Assembly: GCA_022706235.1 (NCBI GenBank)
Contig: JAKJCY010000011.1
Location: 1-48,532 of the forward strand
Source of the DNA: Candidatus Hydrogenedentota bacterium
GTDB lineage: Bacteria; Hydrogenedentota; Hydrogenedentia; Hydrogenedentales; CAITNO01
Length of the DNA: 48,532 nt
Direction of reading: 5' to 3'
Position numbers and translations under genes: made by a program. Under the pieces are notes generated by a model. The model was not told the origin of the DNA. It searched no databases and saw nothing but the letters and a program-made list of their open reading frames with translations. Below are positions 34,809 to 42,876 of this stretch, piece after piece; position 1 is the first letter of the stretch; the number at the start of each line of letters is the position of its first letter.

Positions 34809-35040
34809 TTATATGTTTGTTAAGGAGCGTATGGCGGGGCCGTAGTGCGTCTGCATACGGTACATCTGTCCGTGTAACGGGCAGCCTTCCTGTCATACAC
34901 AACAGTCGGACCATGAGGCTTATCCGGTAGTATTGGGTTTGAAACCGGACAGGCGGCAAGGCGCTGGGAGCACGGCGTTTTTGTCGCGGATGCGGGAGCA
35001 TGGGAACTCGCGGGCTACACGGTCAGACGGAGAAAACAGA
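34809..35040 (+). ncRNA. Long structured leader, possible cis-regulatory RNA or small RNA
   Basis: Between the promoter and the rlpA-like start lie about 237 bases without a convincing gene. A closing stem is visible: 34865-34876 (TCTGTCCGTGTA) pairs with 35016-35027 (TACACGGTCAGA), 11 of 12 pairs. Inside it, CCTGTC (34889-34894) can pair with GACAGG (34948-34953), and TCCGGT (34923-34928) with ACCGGA (34944-34949); these last two compete for 34948-34949. An AAGGAG followed by a four-codon frame (ATGGCGGGGCCGTAG, from 34830) lies near the 5' end. I could not match it to 6S RNA, ydaO or other known riboswitch consensus from memory. Confidence 0.35.
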
Positions 35041-35045
35041 CAGCT

Positions 35046-35417
35046 ATGCTGGAAATCATTGCGTTTGTGTTGCTTTCGCATCAACCGATGGCGCCTGTGG
35101 CGGAGGGTGTGGCTTCCTACTATACGGTTGAAAGCGCCGGAGCAAGAACGGCTTCAGGGGAGAGGCTGAATGACGGCGATTTCACGTGTGCCATGCTTCA
35201 GGGAGCATTTGGCGAATATGTGCTGGTTGTTGCGGAAAACGGCCGTTCCGTGGTATGTCGCCTGAATGACCGGGGGCCTTTTACCCGGGGGCGCGTGATC
35301 GACCTCTCGCGGGCGGCCATGCGCGAATTGCATCCGACGGCGGGCTTGCTTACGGTGAAAGTATTCCGCCTTGGCACCAATCCTCCCCCGGAATTGCTCC
35401 GAAAATCACTCAATTGA
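35046..35417 (+). CDS. RlpA-like double-psi beta-barrel protein
   Basis: The 123-residue protein has a short hydrophobic N-terminus (LEIIAFVLLSH) and then the RlpA/septal ring pattern: GVASYYTVESAGARTASGE, then CRLNDRGPFTRGRVIDLSRAAMREL. RlpA proteins are lytic transglycosylases or glycan-strand binders acting on peptidoglycan. The NDRGPF...R.IDLS core is fully kept; the SPOR domain of larger RlpA proteins is missing. GGAG lies rather far from the ATG. A promoter and long leader precede it. The 3' end overlaps the convergent glycosyltransferase by 12 bases. Confidence 0.85.
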   Translation: MLEIIAFVLLSHQPMAPVAEGVASYYTVESAGARTASGERLNDGDFTCAMLQGAFGEYVLVVAENGRSVVCRLNDRGPFTRGRVIDLSRAAMRELHPTAGLLTVKVFRLGTNPPPELLRKSLN

Positions 35418-37922
35418 CCTGAAATCCACCCATTCCGTTCTAATCAATGCGGTTGGCTTTTCCTCAATCTCCGGATTGTATAAGCCGAGTTCCACCTGGT
35501 AACGCAGGGGACGCGCCATGACTGGCCGGGTGAAAATCAGTGCCTCGTTGGTCTTCCATCGGCTGGCGGGCGGTTTCGGGTCGACATCCCACACGAGTTC
35601 CGGGAGACCTTTCTGCGGCTCAAACAGGCCGTCACGGTCCGCTTCATGGACCTTGGCCCGCATCCAGATGCGCAGCGTATTTCCCTCGGAGGGAGTTTTT
35701 TTGCAGTGGATAACCAGCCTCAAAAGATACCAATTATCCGAGGCTTTCCCGACATTTAACTCCAAAAGGCTCGTATTGTCGTTCATCGGCTGCCTATTTC
35801 CCGTATATCGTTCAAGTGCCCGGGTATAACGCTTTTCCAGGGCGGCTCTCTCCTTGTCGGATAACAGATAGTTTTTACCGTCCAGGGCCAAAACCTTGTA
35901 CATCTCAAAGAGATTGCTTGTTTTTTCAAGGTTGGGAAGCCCTTTTTGCGCCAGCACGTGCGCATAGCCCGGCCCCGCGGGGTTGTTGTCTTCGACCTTT
36001 AACGCTGAAATATTTTCAAAGCCCTGCTCCAGAAAGAAGGCCATATTTTTCTCGAGTGCCGCGATATAGTCACCTTCCAGGGGCTGATACAGCACTATGT
36101 AAGCGGTTTCCGCCAATTCGGGCAGGGTGCCTTCCGCTGCTCGCGATTGGGCTTTGACCGGGGCAAAATGCCGTAAACCGTCCTTTTTTAGGCTGGCTTC
36201 CATTCTCCGGGTATAAAAATCGAGACCAAGTGGTGACGGTACGGGGGAAACCTCCTGGTACCAGGCGACAGCCCCGGCCGCCCCTTCCGCAGGAGGAGCC
36301 TCTTGACGTGTGGATTCGTGGTCGGCCATGGATTTGAGCAGAAGTTCCGGAACCTGTTTTCCCCCGCTGGGCGCCTGCAGGATGTAGTGCCCCGTCCGGA
36401 TGGTATCCTTGTATAAGGTCATACCCGAATTACCCCGCTGCTTTACTTCAGGTTCATGGGATAACACGGGAAGTTCCAGCCGCTTTGCGGGTCCAAAAGG
36501 AATCAGACTCAGATTGAGGAACTGCAGCGTCAGGAAAAGCAGCAATATCCCCCATAGCAACCGGCGTAAACGCACAAAAGGCACCGCATCCAGGGCGAGT
36601 GTGGCCAAAAAGGCCGGCGCCGCCGCCATACCGTAAAGAAACCTCGGGCTGTGCAGGGAAAAGAGGCCGGTCAACAGCAGATAGGTACCCAGCGGCCAGG
36701 AAAGCAAGAAGAGCGCCAGGGCGGTACGGTTGCGTTTGAGTAATAACGCGGGCACCCCGGCCAGCGCCACCAGTGCCAAAGGCAGAAAGGTTACTTCGTT
36801 TACCAAATAGATCAGGTAGCGTTTCCAGAAGCGATGGTAAGGCGCCAAAAGCCGGGTATCAGGACAGGCGGCGGAAGGGGGGGCGGTGTCTGTGGAGAAT
36901 CCGGAGATGGCGGGATCAAAAGCAATGCGCGCTTCAGGTGTTTCCGTTACCTCAGGCAGGGCGCCCGCGAGGCGTGACGCGATGCCGGGTTGAAACAGGC
37001 TTATATCATGCCCCCGATGTGTGCTCCACCAGGTGTACACATATTCCAGATGGCTGAAATACCACCAGGAGCAAACCGCGGTGACGACTATGGCGCACAA
37101 ACCGAGATTAAACAGAAGTTTTGCCCATGGGCGTCGGGTGGTGGCATCACCCGACGCTTTTTCCGGGACCAGCGCCTTTACCATACCCGTACTCCACGCC
37201 AATGCCATGGGCAGGGCCAGGTAAATCAGGGCCGTTTGTTTCGTCAGGAGTGCCAGTCCGCAAAGGAGGCTAAAAAGCAAGGTCCAGCCCGTCTTGCGGA
37301 AAAAATCGGATTTCAAGAGGGCAAACAGCGCCCATAGAACCAGGGCGCCGCACAGGGTGTCCGGCATGACCATCCGGGAATAGCCGTAAATCATGGGCGT
37401 TAACGAGGCGACGACCGCAGTGAGCAGGGCGTTGTGCGGCGCCATGCCCTGGCGTGCCAGCGTGTAAATACCCAACAGTAACAAGGCCAGCGCAAAACTT
37501 CCGGAAAGGGCGGCCCCATCCGGGGTGTCGCCGAAAAGGTGTATGGCGGCGGTCCCAAGAAAATGGGATAGCGGCGGATAGGGAGATTCAATCCCGATAG
37601 CCGCCATCAGGCGCGCCAAAACGCCCCGTACCTCAGGCGGGAAGAGGGCGTCATGAAACGCTTCGGCCTGCTGTATATGGTGAGCCTCATCCCACCGGAT
37701 AAGATGGCGGTCCACGTTCAGCCAGTAAGTGTTCAGGACGGTGTGAAAAACGATAATCAGCAGCAAAAGCAATAACCCGGTGATATCAGGCCGGCGGCTG
37801 GTTTGAACCGGCGGGGCCTTTGGTGTTTCCGGAGGAAGCAGACGCCATCCCGCGGGCATTTCAACGCCGACACCGGGAAGGATCTCCGTGGGTGCGGGTG
37901 TTGCCGGTGTTTCAAATTCCAT
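35406..37922 (-). CDS. GT39/ArnT-type membrane glycosyltransferase
   Basis: The 838-residue protein has a proline-rich cytoplasmic start, then about 11-12 membrane helices with RWDEAHH after the first, an acidic loop as used for metal or substrate in polyprenyl-phosphate sugar transferases (GT39/GT83, dolichyl-mannosyltransferase-like). A large C-terminal periplasmic domain (about 500-838) follows. It would move a sugar from a lipid-linked donor to lipid A, protein or glycan outside the membrane. The frame opens at a TTG at 37925; the ATG directly after has AGGAG seven bases away. It is last in a four-gene minus-strand run. Confidence 0.82.
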   Translation of the reverse strand: MEFETPATPAPTEILPGVGVEMPAGWRLLPPETPKAPPVQTSRRPDITGLLLLLLIIVFHTVLNTYWLNVDRHLIRWDEAHHIQQAEAFHDALFPPEVRGVLARLMAAIGIESPYPPLSHFLGTAAIHLFGDTPDGAALSGSFALALLLLGIYTLARQGMAPHNALLTAVVASLTPMIYGYSRMVMPDTLCGALVLWALFALLKSDFFRKTGWTLLFSLLCGLALLTKQTALIYLALPMALAWSTGMVKALVPEKASGDATTRRPWAKLLFNLGLCAIVVTAVCSWWYFSHLEYVYTWWSTHRGHDISLFQPGIASRLAGALPEVTETPEARIAFDPAISGFSTDTAPPSAACPDTRLLAPYHRFWKRYLIYLVNEVTFLPLALVALAGVPALLLKRNRTALALFLLSWPLGTYLLLTGLFSLHSPRFLYGMAAAPAFLATLALDAVPFVRLRRLLWGILLLFLTLQFLNLSLIPFGPAKRLELPVLSHEPEVKQRGNSGMTLYKDTIRTGHYILQAPSGGKQVPELLLKSMADHESTRQEAPPAEGAAGAVAWYQEVSPVPSPLGLDFYTRRMEASLKKDGLRHFAPVKAQSRAAEGTLPELAETAYIVLYQPLEGDYIAALEKNMAFFLEQGFENISALKVEDNNPAGPGYAHVLAQKGLPNLEKTSNLFEMYKVLALDGKNYLLSDKERAALEKRYTRALERYTGNRQPMNDNTSLLELNVGKASDNWYLLRLVIHCKKTPSEGNTLRIWMRAKVHEADRDGLFEPQKGLPELVWDVDPKPPASRWKTNEALIFTRPVMARPLRYQVELGLYNPEIEEKPTALIRTEWVDFRSIE

Positions 37923-37991
37923 CAATGGACTCCTACAGGTTGCAGGCTGAATATAGTGAATTAAGTGGTCCCGGGCTTCTCCCCGTGCCAG

Positions 37992-39272
37992 CTAGTCGCC
38001 CGTCAGCATTCCCGCAACGCAAGCGGTCATGAAGGCGGCCAAACTGCCGCCTATGAATGCGCGCACGGTCATTCGGGCGATATCGCCGCGGCGTTCCGGG
38101 GCGATGGCGGACATGCCGCCGATAAGGATACCGAGGCTGCCGGGATTGGAAAAACCACATAATGCATAGGTGGCTACAGTAATGGTTCTTTTGCTTAAGG
38201 TACCCTCCTGAATGAAGGTCTGCAGGTTTTGGTAGGCGATAAACTCATTAAAAACGGTTTTGGTTGCGAGTAATTCGGCCAACGGGCCAATGTCCTTTGA
38301 GGGGACGCCCATGACCATCGCAAACGGTCGGAAGAAGTATCCTAACAGCGTGGTGATTGATACGCCTGAAACGGCTATCGCGGCCTGATCGGCCAGATAG
38401 ATCAATCCGACGAAAACGATAAGCATGGCGGCGACATTTAAGGCCATGTTTAATCCCAGCGTCGCGCCGCGCGCTGCCGCGTCGAAAATGTTCTGGCTTT
38501 CCACGGGCAGGCGTACGCTGGTGATTCCGGAGGTTTCCGGTACCTCCTTTTCCGGCACCATCATCTTGGCGATCAGGATGGCGGCGGGCGCACTCATGAG
38601 CGAGGCGGTTAACAGATGCCCCGGTTCCGCGCCGAAGTTGGCATAAGCGACCATGACACTGGCCGCAATAGTGGCGAGAAAGGTGGTCATGATGGTAAAC
38701 AGTTCGGAACGGGTCATGCGCTGCAGATACCCGCCCAGGGCAGCTGTGGATTCAATGCCGGTAAATACAAGGAGAGCCGCGCCAAATGTTTCCGCGCCTG
38801 ACGTTTTCAAGGTGCGGCGCATGATCCAGGCCATGGCGCGGACCACGGCTTGAATAACGCCCAAATGCTGCAGGATGCCCGCCAGCCCGGCCACGAAAAT
38901 AATGACGGGCAACACGTTAAACGCGAAGATGGCATTGATGACAAAAGGTTCCTGGGCCGCCAGTTGACCGTCAGGGCCCGGCACCAAGACCCGCTCAAGT
39001 ACAAATAACCGGGTGAGATTGCCGAATACAAAGGCTGCGCCTTCCGTGCTGGCGGCAGTGATGAAGTCGAAAACGTGGTTGACCCCGTTAAACAGCTGGG
39101 CGCCCAGACGCGTATGCAGAACCGCCATGCCCAGAAACACCTGCAGGAACAGCCCCCAGAACAGGATGCGCCACGGAATATGTTTCCGGTCTTCCGAAAG
39201 CAGCCAGGCCAGAAGGACCATGCAGAAGAGACCGGCCAGACTGGTTGCCTGCATCCCGAAACTACCGCCCAT
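37992..39272 (-). CDS. Concentrative nucleoside transporter (NupC/CNT family)
   Basis: The 426-residue protein is a multi-pass carrier with CNT features: NVLPVIIFVAGLAGILQHLG, ALLVFTGIESTAALGGYLQRMTRSEL and a C-terminal YALCGFSNPGSLGILIGG. CNT proteins import nucleosides with Na+ or H+. The usual G-Q-(S/T)-E motif appears here as GIESTA, a modest variation. The frame is open to a TTG at 39290; AAGGAG lies seven bases before the ATG at 39272, so that start is used. It lies 31 bases after the PLC-like gene and probably shares its transcript. Confidence 0.9.
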   Translation of the reverse strand: MGGSFGMQATSLAGLFCMVLLAWLLSEDRKHIPWRILFWGLFLQVFLGMAVLHTRLGAQLFNGVNHVFDFITAASTEGAAFVFGNLTRLFVLERVLVPGPDGQLAAQEPFVINAIFAFNVLPVIIFVAGLAGILQHLGVIQAVVRAMAWIMRRTLKTSGAETFGAALLVFTGIESTAALGGYLQRMTRSELFTIMTTFLATIAASVMVAYANFGAEPGHLLTASLMSAPAAILIAKMMVPEKEVPETSGITSVRLPVESQNIFDAAARGATLGLNMALNVAAMLIVFVGLIYLADQAAIAVSGVSITTLLGYFFRPFAMVMGVPSKDIGPLAELLATKTVFNEFIAYQNLQTFIQEGTLSKRTITVATYALCGFSNPGSLGILIGGMSAIAPERRGDIARMTVRAFIGGSLAAFMTACVAGMLTGD

Positions 39273-39303
39273 GGGCGTACTCCTTGTCAAGCCCGCACAG
39301 GGA

Positions 39304-40269
39304 TTATTCAGCGTTGTTTCCGGCCGCTTTCTTTAAGCAGGCGGCCGCTTCTTCACACTGGTCGGTGGCTATGAAGTCAACCCCGGCCGCACGGGCGGCC
39401 TCCCAGCGTTGTTGTGCCACTTCCAGTGAGCCAAAGTTATACCCGGTACCCCAGCCGAAACGGAGGCCGGTTACCTGATTGTGTCCATTCAGAGAATAAA
39501 AGCGTATCCAATAGCCCTGCTCATGGGCCTGTTTCACCAGGGTGGCCAGCCGTTCGGCGTCGTCGCTGGTCCATTCCCCCGCTTGATTCTGCCCTTCCGG
39601 TTCGACCGCGCTCCAGGAGTAGTTTACCCAGCGCCTGAAATTGTCCGCCGGCTTGTCATCGCTGCCGCGGCCGAAGATGCGCAGCCGGCCCCCCACGGGC
39701 ACAACATCATAAAACTGCTCGATTTCCGGGCGGCCTCCACCGGTCAGTACCAGGACAGGTTTAATCTCGATGGGCGTGACGGGATCCGGCGCGGGGCCCT
39801 TCACGGCTGTACACAACCAGTTCTCATATTCTCCGGTAAGCGTCCAGACAGCGGGGTGCATGGCCCTGTCATGGCCGCGAATATCATTGATATTGAGCGT
39901 GATCAGGGGCCAATGGCGCTTGTCTTCCGAGGCCAGCGCCTGTTCAACCAGCGGCCGTACCCGCTCAAAAAAGTATTCACGCAATGTCGGTTCCTTGCCG
40001 TCAAAGGGCCCCTCATGGGCGACGACCAGCCGTCCCGCACCGTCATTGCCTTCCGCGTGCCAGCACAGGTCGATTTCAATGCCCAGCGGGACCCCCGTTT
40101 CCAGCGCCCGGTCAATGCGGTTATGCCAGAGCCCATGATAGGGATAACAATTATGCGCCTCCATTAAGACACGTTCGCCCGGGAGAAAACCGCCGGATTC
40201 ACCGGCGCTCACGAATATGCACACGGAAAACACCATGATAACGGGCCAGGTTATTTTCATCGGGTTCAT
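39304..40269 (-). CDS. Secreted PLC-like/glycerophosphodiester phosphodiesterase-like protein
   Basis: The 321-residue protein has a signal peptide (about 1-22, ending VSAGES). The domain opens with LMEAHNCYPYHG, followed by GIEIDLCWHAEG and LVVAHEGPF, the His / Glu-Asp / His pattern of PLC-like phosphodiesterase TIM barrels. A late GVDFIATDQCEEA resembles the closing strand of such barrels. It may hydrolyse phosphodiesters of lipids or wall polymers outside the cell. GGAGGA is close to the ATG. Its catalytic set is visible but family placement between PI-PLC-like and GDPD-like is unsettled. Confidence 0.75.
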   Translation of the reverse strand: MNPMKITWPVIMVFSVCIFVSAGESGGFLPGERVLMEAHNCYPYHGLWHNRIDRALETGVPLGIEIDLCWHAEGNDGAGRLVVAHEGPFDGKEPTLREYFFERVRPLVEQALASEDKRHWPLITLNINDIRGHDRAMHPAVWTLTGEYENWLCTAVKGPAPDPVTPIEIKPVLVLTGGGRPEIEQFYDVVPVGGRLRIFGRGSDDKPADNFRRWVNYSWSAVEPEGQNQAGEWTSDDAERLATLVKQAHEQGYWIRFYSLNGHNQVTGLRFGWGTGYNFGSLEVAQQRWEAARAAGVDFIATDQCEEAAACLKKAAGNNAE

Positions 40270-40370
40270 ACGGTTCCTCCGTCGTGTTAGGGTTGACCGA
40301 ACGGATCAGTCCGGTCCGTCAGACCTGTCGGATGCGTCGATTACAGAGTATACGATTTCCTGAAGTGTAT

Positions 40371-42587
40371 TCAACGATGAGTTCCATGTTTCAGAATAGG
40401 ATTGACCCGCCATTGGGCTTCTTCGCCCCAACGTTTATGATTTATCTCTTTGGACTCGAACGGGGCATCTCCGTACAGTATCCGGCTTGCTACCGCCATT
40501 AGCAACAGGGCACAGAGAATCACGGGCAGCGCCCCAAGCCAGAGACGCCGCACCAGTGATCGGCAGGATTCCGGTTCGGTTGTTTCAAGAATTGCGGCAT
40601 CCCTTGGTAAAAACACTATCAGAAACGTTGCCAGGGCGGCGTTCACGATGATCACCCATTCGGTCACCAGCCGGTTTTCGTGAAAATGGACCAATGCCCG
40701 CTCAAAATTGGCGACTACCATGATCCACAGGAAGGCCAGATAAATCACTTGTCCGCGGGCCGTCCAGGAAGTGGGCACAATCGGCAGGGGGCGCTTGAGA
40801 TGCACTGTCATCAAGGCAATCACCGGCGCGGCCAGGACAATCCATGTAATGAGGAACCACGTGGAAGCGCTGAACTCCAGAGTGCCCACCAGCGGCATTT
40901 TCATGGAGGCCGGAACAACGTCCGCCCACTGTTCCACGTTCTTGCAGACATTCAGGAACGTGATGAAAAATAGCACCAGAACAATGGCCGTAAATTCCGG
41001 CCAGCGCTTGCGTTCTTGGCTACCCTCGTGCGGTTTTACGAATACGGCCAACACGCCCAACGCTATCGCCAAGGCTATGCCGTGTCCGAAGCCGTGCAGT
41101 TGTTCCATGATGCTGTGCCAGTTGGCGCTTTGATAGTGGGCCCACAGGCCGGAAGGGCCGCCAGGGTTCAATGCGGGATGTCCCGGCATGCGCAGCAGGG
41201 CACGCAGAAAAGGCACGAAGGCAAAGGAGAATCCGCCGATAAGGCCGGACAGGGAACCGGCAAGCGTCACGCCGCCCAAGCCGTATCGACGGCAATACAG
41301 CATGCCGGCGATGAATACGCCCAGGATGCCCGCCCAGTCGTCGCTGCGCGGCGGCGTCAGCCGGAAACCGCCCATGAACTGCAAGGGTATCGAACCCAGC
41401 ACAGGAAGCAACAGAAAGGCGAGCAGCCATCCTCCCGCCAGGTACAGCAGGAGCCGGGATTCACGCCGCCAGGCGCCCCAGTAATAAAAATAGACGCCGA
41501 CACCCAGCCCCAGGCCCAGCAGCCAGCCTAAATGTTGCGGGTAATAGTGGGCGAAATTCGGCCAATTCGACAGGTAACTAAAAATGCTGAAGGGCCTGTT
41601 GGGGTCTCCGACGACTATCACCAATGTCCGCGCCAGAAACGCATTGATGCCCAAAGCGCTGAAAACGGCATATACCGCCGCACCGCCGCCCGCACCCAGC
41701 CCGGCGAACAGCACCAGGTATCGTCCCCCGGCAAACCGGCGGTCCCAAAGGTCGAAGAGACAGACGCCCACCAGGGCTGCCAAGGCGGAAAACCAGTCCG
41801 CATCATACCAGTATAACGGGCTTTGATGTCGATTCCAGGTGCTGTCCATGTGCATTTCCGCAAGGGTGCCCGCCTCCAGAATGGTGCGGGTGTTCAATAA
41901 CCACACTTGTATTCCCGCGCTGAGCGCCATCACCAGGGACATGGCAAGGGCCAAACCCGCCAGCCGGCGCCAGCCGCTCCCTTTCAGGCGATGCCAGAGA
42001 AGTGCGCAAACGGCTATAGCCGCCGTGAAGCCCGGCCACCAGGCAGGACCTTGAAATCCGCCCGGGGAAGGCATAAAAAATGAACCGCCCAAGTATACGG
42101 TTTCCGGTACGATAATGGCGTCCTCCAACCAGGGTTGGATAACGAGGTTACTTAAGGCCATGACCAACAGGACAAAGAGGGTCGGGACCATAAAATCATT
42201 GATTTGTTTTCTGTCCATGACCGCAGGTAGGGCGGCGCCCATTCCCCCTATTCCAGCCCATAGCACGCCAACGAGAAAGGTGGCGTAAAAGCCGTAGATA
42301 CAGGATTGCCACTGCTCGGAACCGCCAAAGGAAATGGGATACATGTAGGAAATCGAGCCGCCGAATCCCCAGCCCAGGCCGCCAAAAAGCGCGAAAAAGG
42401 CAACCCGATGCCGCCAGTCCTCCCGGCCGGATACCAGGCATGCGGCTACGGAAGCGAGTACCCCGGCAATCATGGCGCCCGATTCGTGGCCGAAATTGCC
42501 CCGGATACCCCAGCCGATTGAAAGGGACAACGCTATCAGGAAAACGGCGCCCGGCTGCAAGCCGGGCAGGTCTCGCCAACGCATCAT
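40371..42587 (-). CDS. Large multi-pass membrane protein of unknown function
   Basis: The 738-residue protein has roughly 16-18 hydrophobic segments with short loops. Distinctive motifs include GWGIRGNFGHESGAMIAG near the start, GWGFGGSISYMYPISFGG and LHGFGHGIALAIALGV. I do not recognise a transporter, polymerase or transferase family, and no catalytic motif stands out. Repeated Gly/His motifs could line a pore or bind a metal. The frame opens at a TTG at 42614; GGAG is eight bases before the ATG at 42587, so that start is preferred. It heads the minus-strand run that ends with the glycosyltransferase; a 101-base gap follows. It diverges from secA across 289 bases. Confidence 0.8.
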   Translation of the reverse strand: MMRWRDLPGLQPGAVFLIALSLSIGWGIRGNFGHESGAMIAGVLASVAACLVSGREDWRHRVAFFALFGGLGWGFGGSISYMYPISFGGSEQWQSCIYGFYATFLVGVLWAGIGGMGAALPAVMDRKQINDFMVPTLFVLLVMALSNLVIQPWLEDAIIVPETVYLGGSFFMPSPGGFQGPAWWPGFTAAIAVCALLWHRLKGSGWRRLAGLALAMSLVMALSAGIQVWLLNTRTILEAGTLAEMHMDSTWNRHQSPLYWYDADWFSALAALVGVCLFDLWDRRFAGGRYLVLFAGLGAGGGAAVYAVFSALGINAFLARTLVIVVGDPNRPFSIFSYLSNWPNFAHYYPQHLGWLLGLGLGVGVYFYYWGAWRRESRLLLYLAGGWLLAFLLLPVLGSIPLQFMGGFRLTPPRSDDWAGILGVFIAGMLYCRRYGLGGVTLAGSLSGLIGGFSFAFVPFLRALLRMPGHPALNPGGPSGLWAHYQSANWHSIMEQLHGFGHGIALAIALGVLAVFVKPHEGSQERKRWPEFTAIVLVLFFITFLNVCKNVEQWADVVPASMKMPLVGTLEFSASTWFLITWIVLAAPVIALMTVHLKRPLPIVPTSWTARGQVIYLAFLWIMVVANFERALVHFHENRLVTEWVIIVNAALATFLIVFLPRDAAILETTEPESCRSLVRRLWLGALPVILCALLLMAVASRILYGDAPFESKEINHKRWGEEAQWRVNPILKHGTHR

Positions 42588-42818
42588 TATTTCATCTCCC
42601 GGGAGTTGAACCAAAAAAGCCGCCCTCAGGATACACGGTTTTCAAGGCGCGAATAAACCTGTCGAACTGCACCGTCCAAAATTCCTACCGAAAGAGACAT
42701 CGTCCTGTCATTTGCCAACGTACCAGGAAGAAGGAGTACTTGCACCCGGGGGAGGAACCTGGGCATGTTGTTCCGGTCAGCCGGACGCAGATTGGATGCT
42801 CCGTTTGCATTGGACACA

Positions 42819-42847
42819 TTCCAACGGCGACAATATCCCTTTATAAT
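42819..42847 (+). promoter_or_regulatory. Candidate secA promoter
   Basis: A perfect TATAAT at 42842-42847 is preceded by TTCCAA at 42819-42824 with 17 bases between. The -35 is poor but the -10 is ideal. The start would lie near 42853, giving a short leader to the secA GTG at 42877. Confidence 0.5.
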
Positions 42848-42876
42848 ACAGCCCTCTTTTTTGGAGTCAACTCCCC

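Noticed and set aside
34809-35040. 6S RNA, ydaO/c-di-AMP or cobalamin riboswitch identity for the leader
   Set aside because: The conserved core words of these RNAs were looked for and not found, so no named class is given.
34933-35169. 78-residue plus-strand frame across the rlpA leader
   Set aside because: Arginine- and tryptophan-rich, out of frame with the RlpA core and running into it.
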